NCBI GenBank assembly: GCA_944386365.1
Contig: CALXAT010000012.1
Location: 1 to 46,654, forward strand
Direction of reading: 5' to 3'
Origin: an uncultured Clostridia bacterium
Lineage (GTDB): Bacteria > Bacillota > Clostridia > TANB77 > CAG-508
Length of the DNA: 46,654 nucleotides
Below are positions 33,216 to 41,333 of this stretch, piece by piece (the stretch's first letter is position 1; the number at the start of each line of letters is the position of its first letter). Both the position numbers and the translations under genes were made by a program. The notes under the pieces were generated by a model. It made no database searches. It saw nothing but the letters and a program-made list of their open reading frames with translations, and was not told where the DNA came from.

Positions 33216-34151
33216 TTACATATTTTTATCTATATTAGGTAATAGTTGTTTTTTTCTTGAAACAACACCTGGTAAAAACGCTCTATTATTTTCTAATTTT
33301 ACATCAAATGCTTTTTCTACTGCATCTATTCTATCTCCTAAAGCAATAATTTCTGAATTACTATTTAATATATCTGTTATTGCTAGTACAAAAAGTTTTA
33401 AACCTTTTTTCTCTATTTCGCTATTCATTGCACTTTCTAAATCTTTTTGTCTTTTTAATACATCTTCAATATCGACAGTATTTACTTGTGCAATCACAAA
33501 TTTATTTCCATCTTTATCAAGATTTTTAGCATCTAAGTTTACTAATTCTGCCTCTGAAAAATCTCCTAAATCTGTTCCTGCTTTTAACATATCTAAACCA
33601 TATTCTTGAACATTGATTCCTGCTATCTTTTCTAACTCTGCTAATGCTTTTTTATCATGTTCTGTTGTTGTTGGTGATTTTAATAATAACGTATCTGATA
33701 TGATAGCGCTTGCCATTAAAATAGCCTCTTCCTTACTAATCTCATGTCCTAATGCTTTATATTCTTCAAATAAAATTGTACAAGTACATCCATATGGTTT
33801 TGCTGTGTAATATAAAGGTTCTGCTGTTTCAAAGTTTGCTATTCTATGATGGTCTGTTACTGACCAAATTTTAGCTTTTTCAATTCCTTCTACACTTTGA
33901 TTAAATTCGTTATGGTCTACTAAACATACTTCTTGTCCTTCTTCTACCTTATCTATCATTTCTGGTGCTTCTAGATTTAAATAATTTAATACATATTGTG
34001 TTTCTTTGTTTACTTTTCCTAATCTTTTTGCGACCGTGCATTTCCATCCATTCTTTTTGTCTAATCTCTCACTTACTAAACTTGCACATATTGAGTCTGT
34101 GTCTGGGTTTTTATGTCCAAATATAAATACTTCTTCTTTTTCCATTTTCAT
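33216..34151 (-). CDS. ppaC: manganese-dependent inorganic pyrophosphatase (family II)
   Basis: 311 residues of the DHH superfamily. FGHKNPDTDSICAS and CLVDHNE give the N-terminal metal ligands, VTDHHRIANFE the DHH motif, and SRKKQLLP the C-terminal substrate-binding signature. It splits pyrophosphate to two phosphates, pulling biosynthetic reactions forward. Two Met codons (MKMEKEE) are possible starts; the first has AAGGAG at a good distance. No CBS or DRTGG insert, so it should not be nucleotide-regulated. Single-gene unit. Confidence 0.96.
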   Translation of the reverse strand: MKMEKEEVFIFGHKNPDTDSICASLVSERLDKKNGWKCTVAKRLGKVNKETQYVLNYLNLEAPEMIDKVEEGQEVCLVDHNEFNQSVEGIEKAKIWSVTDHHRIANFETAEPLYYTAKPYGCTCTILFEEYKALGHEISKEEAILMASAIISDTLLLKSPTTTEHDKKALAELEKIAGINVQEYGLDMLKAGTDLGDFSEAELVNLDAKNLDKDGNKFVIAQVNTVDIEDVLKRQKDLESAMNSEIEKKGLKLFVLAITDILNSNSEIIALGDRIDAVEKAFDVKLENNRAFLPGVVSRKKQLLPNIDKNM

Positions 34152-34188
34152 TTCTCCTTTATTTCGATTTTTTCTTTATTTCTCACTT

Positions 34189-34217
34189 ATTATATTTTCA
34201 TTTACCAAATTTGTCAA
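34189..34217 (-). promoter_or_regulatory. perfect-consensus sigma-A promoter of ppaC
   Basis: TTGACA (34212-34217), 17 bp, TATAAT (34189-34194) on the minus strand. Confidence 0.9.
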
Positions 34218-34292
34218 TTGAAAACATTCGAAAAATATAGAATTATTGGAGATTATACTTAAAGTTTCATTTTTTTACCAAGTTTCAAAATG

Positions 34293-34321
34293 TTGATGTT
34301 TTATGTAAAATATAGTATAAT
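34293..34321 (+). promoter_or_regulatory. sigma-A promoter of the 158-residue orphan
   Basis: TTGATG (34293-34298), 17 bp, TATAAT (34316-34321). The leader has an AAAGTAAG/CTTACTTT hairpin (about 34345-34370) shortly before the AAGGAG site. Confidence 0.8.
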
Positions 34322-34393
34322 AATTATAGTTTCCATTGATTTAAAGTAAGGAAATCTTTCTTACTTTTCACTAAAGAAAAGGAGAAAAACAAC

Positions 34394-34870
34394 ATGACAA
34401 GAGAAGAAATTTTAAACAAAATCGAGGAATGCGAAAACTTTGACATCTCAGAGATTAAACAGTTGGGTGACCAGCCTGATCGTGAAATTGTGGAGGCTCT
34501 GTTCTCCTATTTCCGGATGGGTGATGCCATGGAACTGGCTGATTTTGCCCTGCAGAAAGAGCTGATTGCTCCATATTTGTTTCTTCTTCCAGAAGAGACA
34601 GATGCGGAATTTTGGGAAGAGGTTTGTCCTCACTTCAAGCCTGAAGTTTGGGCAGATGTGGATATAACACATTACGTGCTGTCCTCATTACTCTTTAGTG
34701 ACCTAAAAGATCCTCTGCTCGAGCGTTTCAAAAAATTTCGGCAGAACATGGACACAAAAGGGGTCTATGAAAAAGCAATGAGCATTATCACAGGCGAAAA
34801 AGCATCGCTTCAGCCAGACTACTTTAAAATTGGGAAAAACATCGAAGTTCTGAGATTTCTGTCTTATTAA
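34394..34870 (+). CDS. orphan acidic protein of unknown function with atypical codon use
   Basis: 158 residues, not recognised. It is acidic and helical, possibly a small helical-repeat protein: IEALFSYFRMGD-like helices, LIAPYLFLLPEETDAEFWEE, then VWADVDITHYVLSSLLFSDL. No signal peptide, membrane segment or enzyme motif. GC is far higher than in neighbours; CTG, CTC, CAG and two CGG codons are used freely. Strong own promoter, leader hairpin and a GC-rich terminator make it an autonomous unit between ppaC and hslO. Lateral origin is likely. Confidence 0.65.
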   Translation: MTREEILNKIEECENFDISEIKQLGDQPDREIVEALFSYFRMGDAMELADFALQKELIAPYLFLLPEETDAEFWEEVCPHFKPEVWADVDITHYVLSSLLFSDLKDPLLERFKKFRQNMDTKGVYEKAMSIITGEKASLQPDYFKIGKNIEVLRFLSY

Positions 34871-34886
34871 ATTCTTCGACAAAAAT

Positions 34887-34920
34887 GAGTCGGAGGGCTT
34901 AGCTTTAAGCCCTCCGACTC
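34887..34920. terminator. bidirectional terminator between the orphan and hslO
   Basis: A 14-bp perfect GC-rich stem (GAGTCGGAGGGCTT at 34887-34900 with 34907-34920) followed by ATTTTATTTT on the plus strand; it sits four bases after the hslO stop. Confidence 0.92.
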
Positions 34921-34923
34921 ATT

Positions 34924-35805
34924 TTATTTTATATCTTTTAATATACTTTTTAATTCTTCTTTATTAAATTGATATTTTTTATTACAGAAATGACAAATCA
35001 ATTCTGCTTTTCCTTCATTTTCAATAATATCTTGTAATTCTTCTTTTCCTATTGTCATTAATGCGTCTTGCATATGTTCTTTTGAACAATCACATTTAAA
35101 TTCTGGCACTATACTATCTTCTATAATTTCTACGTTCTCATCACCAGTTATTCTTTTCGCAATTTCCTCTAATGTTAGATTTTGGTCTAACATTTTTGAC
35201 ATTGCTCCAGCTTTAAAAATAGATTGTTCTACTGTTGATATATCTTCTTCTGTTGCATCTGGCATTGGCGTAATTAAATAACCACCACTTGCTCTTACTC
35301 CGTTTTTATCTACTAAAACGCCTAATGCAACCGCAGAATTTCTTTGCTCTGAATTCACAAAATAATTTGCAAAATCTTCTGCTATTTCTCCTGATACTAA
35401 TGGTGATATACCAATATATGGATCTTTTAATCCAATATCCTTTACAACATTAATAAATCCTTCATGTCCAACAGCCCCACTAACATCTAATTTTCCATCT
35501 TCATTTAATGGTAATTCTACAACTGGATTTGTTGCATACCCTTTTACAAATGGTTTATTATTTGCTGTTGCAATCATCACGCCTATCGGTCCATTTCCTT
35601 TTAATTGAACCGTTAATTTATCTTTACTTCCTTTCATCTCTGTTGCCATAATAGCTGTTATTGTTAATAATCTACCAAAAGCCGCAGTTACAACTGGGCT
35701 CATGTCATGTATTTTTCTTGCTTCCTCTACCATTTTTGTTGTATCTGCACATATTACTGAAACTCTTCCGTTATGTGCTAAAAATTTTATTATTTTATCT
35801 GACAT
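34924..35805 (-). CDS. hslO: Hsp33 redox-regulated chaperone
   Basis: 293 residues. N-terminal domain with LTITAIMATEMKG, LTVQLKGNGPIGVM and GYLITPMPDATEE; the C-terminal redox switch has four Cys as CDC and CHFC, which bind zinc when reduced and form disulfides under oxidative heat stress, turning the protein into a holdase. ATG with AGGAG. It follows the two glycan genes with a 20-base gap and probably shares their transcript, an unusual partnership for Hsp33. Confidence 0.97.
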   Translation of the reverse strand: MSDKIIKFLAHNGRVSVICADTTKMVEEARKIHDMSPVVTAAFGRLLTITAIMATEMKGSKDKLTVQLKGNGPIGVMIATANNKPFVKGYATNPVVELPLNEDGKLDVSGAVGHEGFINVVKDIGLKDPYIGISPLVSGEIAEDFANYFVNSEQRNSAVALGVLVDKNGVRASGGYLITPMPDATEEDISTVEQSIFKAGAMSKMLDQNLTLEEIAKRITGDENVEIIEDSIVPEFKCDCSKEHMQDALMTIGKEELQDIIENEGKAELICHFCNKKYQFNKEELKSILKDIK

Positions 35806-35825
35806 TATTTCTCCTACTTTCCTAT

Positions 35826-36878
35826 TTATTTTAAAAATTTATCCAACATCTTAAATTGCTCTAAAGCTTTTTTTCTTATTTTATCCAATTGATGCTCTTC
35901 TATATTGAAAAAATTTTCTAGTTTAATCATTCTATCTGCTGTAATATCCTCCATTTTGATATATTCATCACACAATTGTAATTCTTTAATAATATTACAT
36001 ATTTTTTTACTATAGGATATAACATAAAATTTTTGCTTACAAATATAGGATAATACTAAGGAATGAAATCTTTGACAAACCATATATTCCATTTTTTTAT
36101 AAATATCTAAAAACGCTTCTATGTTTTCATTATATCTTACTACGGTTATACGATTTTGATCTTCAATATCTTTAATATTAGCTAATATTTTTTGAATTGC
36201 TTTTTCATCACCTTCATCATTACAAAATGAAAATAGATAGATATTCTTTCCTTCTTTTAAATATAAATTAATATTATTTAGCAAAAATTGAATATATTCA
36301 TCTTCTTTATCTCTTAAATTATCTCTTATTTCTAAATCAATAATGGAAATGCCAACTGAATCTTTTTCCGTTTCACAATTTCCTATGTCATATGCAAATA
36401 GTACATCTGGTGCATATCTGACAGTCGGAATATCTTTAAATAATTCATAAGAATATTGATCTCTAAAACATAAATCTGTACAATACTTAAATGTTTCTCT
36501 AGATAAGTTAAAATATCTTTCTGTTTGATATGGTCCGTAGTTTGAACTTATATAATAAAATGGTTTATTCAATAGTTTGCATTTCTTTATAAAATCTAAA
36601 CAACCTTCATCTAAATTGTATACTTTTCCACCTTCCATAAATATAGAACCACCTATATATACATATCCATCATATAGATTTATATCTATTTTATCAAAAT
36701 TTTCATTTTCATTTACAATTACTTTTACATTCTTCTTTTTTTCAAATGCCTTTGCATATTTAAAGTTCACAACTTCCACATAAAATTCAACATCAGGATA
36801 TCTGTTTAATAATTCCATTACAAACAGATCATCCCCTAAATTGTTTCTTAAATATGCCATAACAAATATTTTTTTCAC
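35826..36878 (-). CDS. polysaccharide pyruvyl transferase family protein
   Basis: 350 residues of the CsaB/WcaK family, which adds ketal pyruvate to surface sugars. Marks: NLGDDLFVMELL at the start, YVYIGGSIFMEGG, FRDQYSYELFK, and QRFHSLVLSYICKQKF, whose Arg-His pair is near-invariant in the family. The fold is a GT-B-like double domain. In spore formers CsaB pyruvylates the secondary cell-wall polymer that anchors S-layer proteins; that role here is inferred. It follows the glycosyltransferase gene by 13 bases. Confidence 0.87.
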   Translation of the reverse strand: MKKIFVMAYLRNNLGDDLFVMELLNRYPDVEFYVEVVNFKYAKAFEKKKNVKVIVNENENFDKIDINLYDGYVYIGGSIFMEGGKVYNLDEGCLDFIKKCKLLNKPFYYISSNYGPYQTERYFNLSRETFKYCTDLCFRDQYSYELFKDIPTVRYAPDVLFAYDIGNCETEKDSVGISIIDLEIRDNLRDKEDEYIQFLLNNINLYLKEGKNIYLFSFCNDEGDEKAIQKILANIKDIEDQNRITVVRYNENIEAFLDIYKKMEYMVCQRFHSLVLSYICKQKFYVISYSKKICNIIKELQLCDEYIKMEDITADRMIKLENFFNIEEHQLDKIRKKALEQFKMLDKFLK

Positions 36879-36891
36879 GATTCATCCCCTT

Positions 36892-38139
36892 CTATAGATT
36901 CACTATATTTGATTTTATTTTATTCCAAATTCTGTTGGTTTCTTGAAATTCTTTATAGTGTTTTTGTACATTCTGATCATATGTATCTAAAATCTCTAGT
37001 AAGCTATCAAATGATTGATCTTTAAATATTTCATTCATTACAGGTATACTTACTTGCAAATTCTTTCGAATTTTGTTTATTTCATTTTTATATTCTTTTC
37101 TATTTCTAATATAAAGTAATAATGGCTTATATTTTAACCAACCTGCAGAAGCTTTATAAAATCTTGATGCCACATTTTCATCCTTAGGTTCAATCTTTCT
37201 TAATTTTTTAGGAAATTTTCCAGACATGATACTTGTAAATTTCAAGAATCCATCATGAAAATGATAAACTGGCGTTTTTATTACCTTGGAATTATCTAAC
37301 ATCATCGAAAAGAATGTATCTTCTCCTCTAGCCTCAGGCGGATTATAAAATGCTGGAATATTTTCTATTCTTTTCAAATTAACACATAATGTTGAACCCG
37401 CTACCCATTTACTTCCTTTTTCTAAACCAATTTCATATTTTCCTTTTCCCCTTGCTATTTCAGGATTTGCATATGTAACACCATTATCTTTTTGCATAAT
37501 TCTCTTTATATTATCCCATTCAACTAGTTCATTACTAATCGCTTCTATATAACTTTTAAATATTTTTTCTTCGATTTCCTCATCTAATTTCATATATGGT
37601 ATTGGTGAAATATATCCACAATGGTAACCTACTGATACATCTGCATTTTTTATATTTTCTAAATGTTTAATAATATTATCTTGTGGAATCCATTCTATCT
37701 CGCCATCATCTTTTTTTACACATGCTACCGGATATTCATCATCATCCCAAAACAATAAATAATCTATTTTTCTTTTTAACGCATAATACATTAATGTATT
37801 TCTTCCCTTAGCATGTCCATGTCCTAATATAAATTCTGCTTCTTTATTGGTAAAACCATATCTCCCTTTTAATATTTTCTTATCTTCTTCAATATTTTCT
37901 GGTGTTATATATTTAATATGTATATCCTTATATACTTCCGGATTTATTTTGTAAAAATCTTCTTTTGTCGATTGCTGATATCCTACATCATATAATATGA
38001 AAATTGTAATATTAACATTTTCATTATATCTTTTCGCTTGTTCTATGATCGTTTTATAATATTTATTTATGATATTACAGGCATTTGGTCTTCCAGTAAC
38101 AAATCCTATTCCTAATTCTATTTTTTTAGCAGTTTTCAT
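36892..38139 (-). CDS. glycosyltransferase (GT-A, family 2-like)
   Basis: 415 residues. The N-terminus is a Rossmann-like nucleotide-sugar domain: GIGFVTGRPNA, NITIFILYDV, then GHGHAKGRNTLMYYALKRKI and the metal-binding acidic motif LLFWDDDEYP (129-137). A C-terminal block with PPEARGEDTFFSMML (a typical ED(T) acceptor-side motif), YHFHDGF and a basic helical tail follows. No membrane segments, so it acts at the cytoplasmic face. Acceptor and sugar are unknown. It heads a transcript with the pyruvyl transferase and hslO. Confidence 0.8.
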   Translation of the reverse strand: MKTAKKIELGIGFVTGRPNACNIINKYYKTIIEQAKRYNENVNITIFILYDVGYQQSTKEDFYKINPEVYKDIHIKYITPENIEEDKKILKGRYGFTNKEAEFILGHGHAKGRNTLMYYALKRKIDYLLFWDDDEYPVACVKKDDGEIEWIPQDNIIKHLENIKNADVSVGYHCGYISPIPYMKLDEEIEEKIFKSYIEAISNELVEWDNIKRIMQKDNGVTYANPEIARGKGKYEIGLEKGSKWVAGSTLCVNLKRIENIPAFYNPPEARGEDTFFSMMLDNSKVIKTPVYHFHDGFLKFTSIMSGKFPKKLRKIEPKDENVASRFYKASAGWLKYKPLLLYIRNRKEYKNEINKIRKNLQVSIPVMNEIFKDQSFDSLLEILDTYDQNVQKHYKEFQETNRIWNKIKSNIVNL

Positions 38140-38223
38140 TTTTTGTATTTCCTCCTATTAATATTTAAGTCTATATTTACATATCTTAAATATTTTTTCT
38201 CTTATTTTATCATATCTCCCAAA

Positions 38224-38252
38224 ATTATACCATTCCCTCGTTTCAAAGTCAA
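38224..38252 (-). promoter_or_regulatory. sigma-A promoter of the glycosyltransferase - pyruvyltransferase - hslO operon
   Basis: TTGACT (38247-38252), 17 bp, TATAAT (38224-38229) on the minus strand. The region 38253-38394 upstream is AT-rich and shows nothing else I can support. Confidence 0.85.
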
Positions 38253-38394
38253 TTACCACTTATTTCCCTTTTATATCTTAAAATAACTGTTTTTTTCTCT
38301 TTTTAACTCTAAAATAGTCTCTTTTATATTAAAATCTTCGTTTTTGATTATTTTACATAATCTTTTATATAGTTTTTCTATTCTAAAATAATAA

Positions 38395-38423
38395 GAAAGT
38401 CATATTTAACCTCTATGACTTTC
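38395..38423. terminator. terminator of the rpiB - WecA/TagO-rubredoxin unit
   Basis: Stem GAAAGTCATA/TATGACTTTC (38395-38404 with 38414-38423) with TTATTATTTT following on the minus strand; the plus side also has a T run. Confidence 0.8.
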
Positions 38424-38445
38424 TCTTTTTTTATTATTTATTTAT

Positions 38446-39685
38446 TTATTGATGGATTTCAAACATATCTTTTCCTTCACCACAAACTGGGCAAACCCAA
38501 TCATCTGGTAAATCTTCAAATGGTGTTCCTGGTGGGATTCCTGCTTTTTCATTTCCAAATTTTGGATTGTATATATATTTACATTCTATACATTCATATC
38601 GCTGTTGGCTATCTGCTTTTTCTGTTTTAAAATTTCTATATCCTAAGCTAATAGCTACAATAACCATTAATAAAAATGATAAAGCTTTCCATATTCCACT
38701 TTCTAACATAATTACTGCAAATATTCCAAAGGTTGCACTAATTCCATATAATATTAAAACAGCTTGTTTTTGACTAAATCCTTTTGCAACAATTCTATGA
38801 TGCAAATGCCCTTTGTCTGCTCTAAATATTGCTTTGATAGATTTTCCTTTTATCAATCTTCTAATAATTGCCCAAAAAGTATCAAATAATGGTAATCCTA
38901 AAACAATTAATGGTAATACAATAACTGCAGCTGTATAAGTTTTAGCTACTCCCAAAATAGAGATAATAGACAATGAAAATCCTAAAAAGTTTGACCCAGT
39001 ATCTCCAATAAATGTTTTCGCTGGTGCAAAATTAAATGGTAAAAATCCAACTAATGCACCTGCAAGTGCTGTTATTAATAATATTGCGATCATCGGTGAA
39101 TCATTTAATACAAATATAATTAATAGTGAAATTGCAGATATAACTGAAATTCCTGAAGATAATCCATCTAATCCATCTATCAAATTAATAGCATTTGTTA
39201 CACCTACAATCCATATTATTGTTATGATAATTGAAAACATTTCTTGCATTTGAATTGTATCTAAAAATGGTAAAGTAATATCTTCTATTCTTACACCAAA
39301 TGCCACCGCTATAATAGCAGCTAATACTTGTCCTATTAATTTTGTTATTGGTTTTATCGTTTTTATATCATCTACTACACATGTAATTGAAATAACAACG
39401 ATTCCCAAAAACATCCCTAAAAGTTTCTTTCCATATTGTTCAATTCCGAAATAAATTAATGGAATTTTCTATACTCATTACTATTAATAAATATATTACA
39501 GAAACTAAGAAACCTAATATAACTGCCGGACCACCAAATTTGGGCATTGCCTTTTTATGCATTCTTCTCTGATCTTTCGGAACATCTACAGCACCTACTT
39601 TATGTGCTATTTTTATAGTATATGGTGTTGCCATAAATGTCACGATAAATGCAAGCAAAAATGCAATTGCAATATCTCCCCACAT
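38446..39685 (-). CDS. WecA/TagO-type glycosyl-1-phosphate transferase fused to rubredoxin, with one +1 frameshift at CGG
   Basis: Two frames make one 412-residue protein. Piece 1 (39440-39685, ATG behind GGAGG) gives the first membrane segments and [20 protein letters not shown]; it ends CGG AAT TGA. Skipping the C of CGG (39446-39448) gives [15 protein letters not shown] and the rest. Motifs of the polyprenyl-phosphate sugar-1-phosphate transferase family are all present: [51 protein letters not shown]. The last 50 residues are a complete rubredoxin ([22 protein letters not shown]), facing the cytoplasm after the last span. The enzyme starts surface-glycan or teichoic-acid synthesis on undecaprenyl phosphate. 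Rubredoxin fused to it is unusual. Stops in both frames confine the shift to about ten codons. Confidence 0.82.
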
Positions 39686-39703
39686 AATCACATTCCTCCA
39701 TAT

Positions 39704-40150
39704 TTATTTCATATTCTCATTTTCGATTTCTTCTATAATTTTTATTCTTTCTAAATGTCTTCCACCTTCAAATTCTGTTGCCAACCACATTCTTAATATA
39801 CAAATCGCTTCATTAACACTTACATAATCTGCTCCTAATGTCAAAACATTGCTATCATTATGCAATCTTGCAAATTTAGCTGTTTCTTCATTATAACATG
39901 GTGTACTTCGAATTCCTTTAAATTTATTTGCTACAATACTCATACCTAATCCAGAACGACAAATTAATATTCCTTTATCTGCTTTTCCTTTTTGAACTGA
40001 AAGGGCAACTTCTTTTGCTATATTAGGATAGTCTACTCTTTCCTCATTCATACATCCACAATCTATATATTCTATTTCTTTTTCCTCTAAGTATTTTTTT
40101 ATTTCTTCTTTTAGCTTATATCCTCCATGGTCACAACCAATTGCTATCAT
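39704..40150 (-). CDS. rpiB: RpiB/LacAB-family sugar-phosphate isomerase
   Basis: 148 residues from the ATG at 40148-40150, which has AAAGGAGTG upstream; earlier in-frame starts run into AT-rich non-coding sequence. IAIGCDHGGYKLKEEI (base and ring-opening residues), YPNIAKEVA, ILICRSGLGMSIVANKFKGI with the catalytic Cys, and HNDSNVLTLGADYV define RpiB, which interconverts ribose 5- and ribulose 5-phosphate. The usual CGTG around the Cys reads CRSG here, so substrate choice could differ. It precedes the WecA/TagO fusion by 18 bases. Confidence 0.88.
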   Translation of the reverse strand: MIAIGCDHGGYKLKEEIKKYLEEKEIEYIDCGCMNEERVDYPNIAKEVALSVQKGKADKGILICRSGLGMSIVANKFKGIRSTPCYNEETAKFARLHNDSNVLTLGADYVSVNEAICILRMWLATEFEGGRHLERIKIIEEIENENMK

Positions 40151-40231
40151 GATTATCACTCCTTTAACTTTCTCTATATAAAAATATACCATAAGTTTTT
40201 TTATAATACAATAATAAATTAGAAAATTCAC

Positions 40232-40260
40232 TTGCATTTCATAAAAAAATATGTTAGAAT
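40232..40260 (+). promoter_or_regulatory. sigma-A promoter of rpsT
   Basis: TTGCAT (40232-40237), 17 bp, TAGAAT (40255-40260), about 45 bp before the start codon. Confidence 0.8.
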
Positions 40261-40305
40261 ATCAAATGTTATAATGAATAATTGACTAAGAGGAGGTGCT
40301 TATAA

Positions 40306-40572
40306 ATGCCAAATATTAAATCAGCTAAAAAGAGAGTTAAAGTAATTGAGAAAAAAACTTTAAGAAATAATATGATAAAATCTGGATATAAATCAGCTGT
40401 TAGAAAATTTGAAGAAGCTATTAAAGCTGGAAATATAGACGAAGCTAAAGTTCTATTTTCTGAAGCAACTAAAAAAATAGATCAAGCTTGTACAAAAGGT
40501 GTTATTGTAAAAAACACTGCAGCTAGAAAAAAATCTAATTTATCAAAAAAATTAAATGCAGCTATGGCTTAA
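40306..40572 (+). CDS. rpsT: 30S ribosomal protein bS20
   Basis: 88 residues: [20 protein letters not shown], then a helical bundle ending [20 protein letters not shown], the standard bS20 sequence. Binds 16S rRNA near the 5' domain. ATG with GAGGAGG. gpr and spoIIP, common neighbours in spore formers, are not here. Confidence 0.97.
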   Translation: MPNIKSAKKRVKVIEKKTLRNNMIKSGYKSAVRKFEEAIKAGNIDEAKVLFSEATKKIDQACTKGVIVKNTAARKKSNLSKKLNAAMA

Positions 40573-40604
40573 GGCTAAATAAAGATTATGCATAGTTTTT
40601 ATTT

Positions 40605-40640
40605 AAAACAACTTTTTTAGAAATAGAAAGGTTGTTTTTT
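40605..40640 (+). terminator. rho-independent terminator of rpsT
   Basis: Arms AAAACAACTTTT and AAAGGTTGTTTT followed by T runs on the plus strand. Confidence 0.8.
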
Positions 40641-40675
40641 TATTATATTTTCATTTACTTTCTAAAATAAAGACA

Positions 40676-40712
40676 AAAAACAATGGCTAAAATTCCCATT
40701 GTTTTTATTTTT
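40676..40712 (+). terminator. second terminator-like hairpin before the small membrane protein
   Basis: Arms AAAAACAATGG (40676-40686) and CCATTGTTTTT (40696-40706), then ATTTTTTC. It lies 36 bases past the rpsT terminator, with no gene between. Confidence 0.75.
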
Positions 40713-40760
40713 TCTTCATGTTACTATTTATATAGTAATGAATTTATTAGGAGGACAATT

Positions 40761-41012
40761 ATGATTAAATTTTTCATTAATAACTATAAACAACTAGATA
40801 AAAAAATATTACATATTTTAAAAATGGGACTTAATTTTTCATTTATTACTTGCATCATTTCTTCATTAATTCTTCTTATATATATACTATTTTTTACATA
40901 CCCTATTTTGTATTACATAGGTTTGTTATGCTTTTTATTTGGTTTAAATTCTGCTATTAGCTTTATTATTTCAGCTACAATTATTGACAATTTTAAGAAA
41001 CAATTTACTTAA
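40761..41012 (+). CDS. small membrane protein of unknown function
   Basis: 83 residues from the ATG at 40761 (AGGAGG six bases upstream; longer starts overlap the hairpin at 40676-40712). The N-terminus is basic (FFINNYKQLDKKILHILKMG), followed by two close membrane segments (about 29-50 and 54-75) and a short basic tail. No recognised family. The stop codon lies in the stem of the next terminator. It is set apart from rpsT by two hairpins and from aspS copy 2 by a terminator, so it should have its own promoter, which I cannot place. Confidence 0.65.
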   Translation: MIKFFINNYKQLDKKILHILKMGLNFSFITCIISSLILLIYILFFTYPILYYIGLLCFLFGLNSAISFIISATIIDNFKKQFT

Positions 41013-41030
41013 TTGTTTCTTGTTTTTTTT
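40996..41030 (+). terminator. terminator of the small membrane protein gene
   Basis: Stem AAGAAACAAT/ATTGTTTCTT (40996-41005 with 41013-41022) followed by TTGTTTTTTT; the stop codon is in the loop. Confidence 0.85.
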
Positions 41031-41039
41031 GCATATTTC

Positions 41040-41068
41040 TTGACAAAGCTGCATAAACTGTGTAAAAT
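41040..41068 (+). promoter_or_regulatory. sigma-A promoter of the T-box leader and aspS copy 2
   Basis: TTGACA (41040-41045), 17 bp, TAAAAT (41063-41068). A second TTGACA at 41074 has no -10 at proper distance. Confidence 0.85.
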
Positions 41069-41099
41069 AGTATTTGACAATTTAAAATATATTTGCGTT

Positions 41100-41312
41100 T
41101 GTACAATGAAAGCATTTAGAAGTTACTTTTAGAGAATAAGGGTCTATGGCTGAAAGCCCTTTAAGGTCAACCTAAATTTGTGAAACACATTGGAGCAATT
41201 TTTAATAAAGTGGAAAATTAAAATACATTTATCTTTTTGTTTAATTTTCAAGCTGGGTGGTACCGCGGATTAATTTCGTCCCTGCAATTTTGCAAAGGGC
41301 GTTTTTTTGTGC
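41100..41312 (+). ncRNA. T-box riboswitch leader with an Asn (AAC) specifier
   Basis: The T-box core GGGTGGTACCGCGG is at 41255-41268, and the terminator (GTCCCT...AAGGGC, then seven T) at about 41278-41307. Stem I has AGAGAATAAGG, the GGCTGAAAGCC loop, and ends with GTGAAACACATTGGAGC. In the usual layout the specifier is followed by A, five bases and GAG; here that makes AAC at 41184-41186 the specifier. No GAC or GAT exists anywhere upstream of the T-box, so tRNA-Asp cannot be the ligand. Uncharged tRNA-Asn should favour the antiterminator and raise expression of the synthetase. Confidence 0.85.
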
Positions 41313-41333
41313 CCTAAAAATAGGAGGTAAAAT

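Noticed and set aside
34875..34881. Spo0A box (TTCGACA) after the orphan gene
   Set aside because: It lies between a stop codon and a terminator, where regulation of initiation is implausible.
41074..41107. Second promoter (TTGACA and TACAAT) for the T-box leader
   Set aside because: The spacing is 22 bp; the pair at 41040-41068 has the ideal 17 bp.
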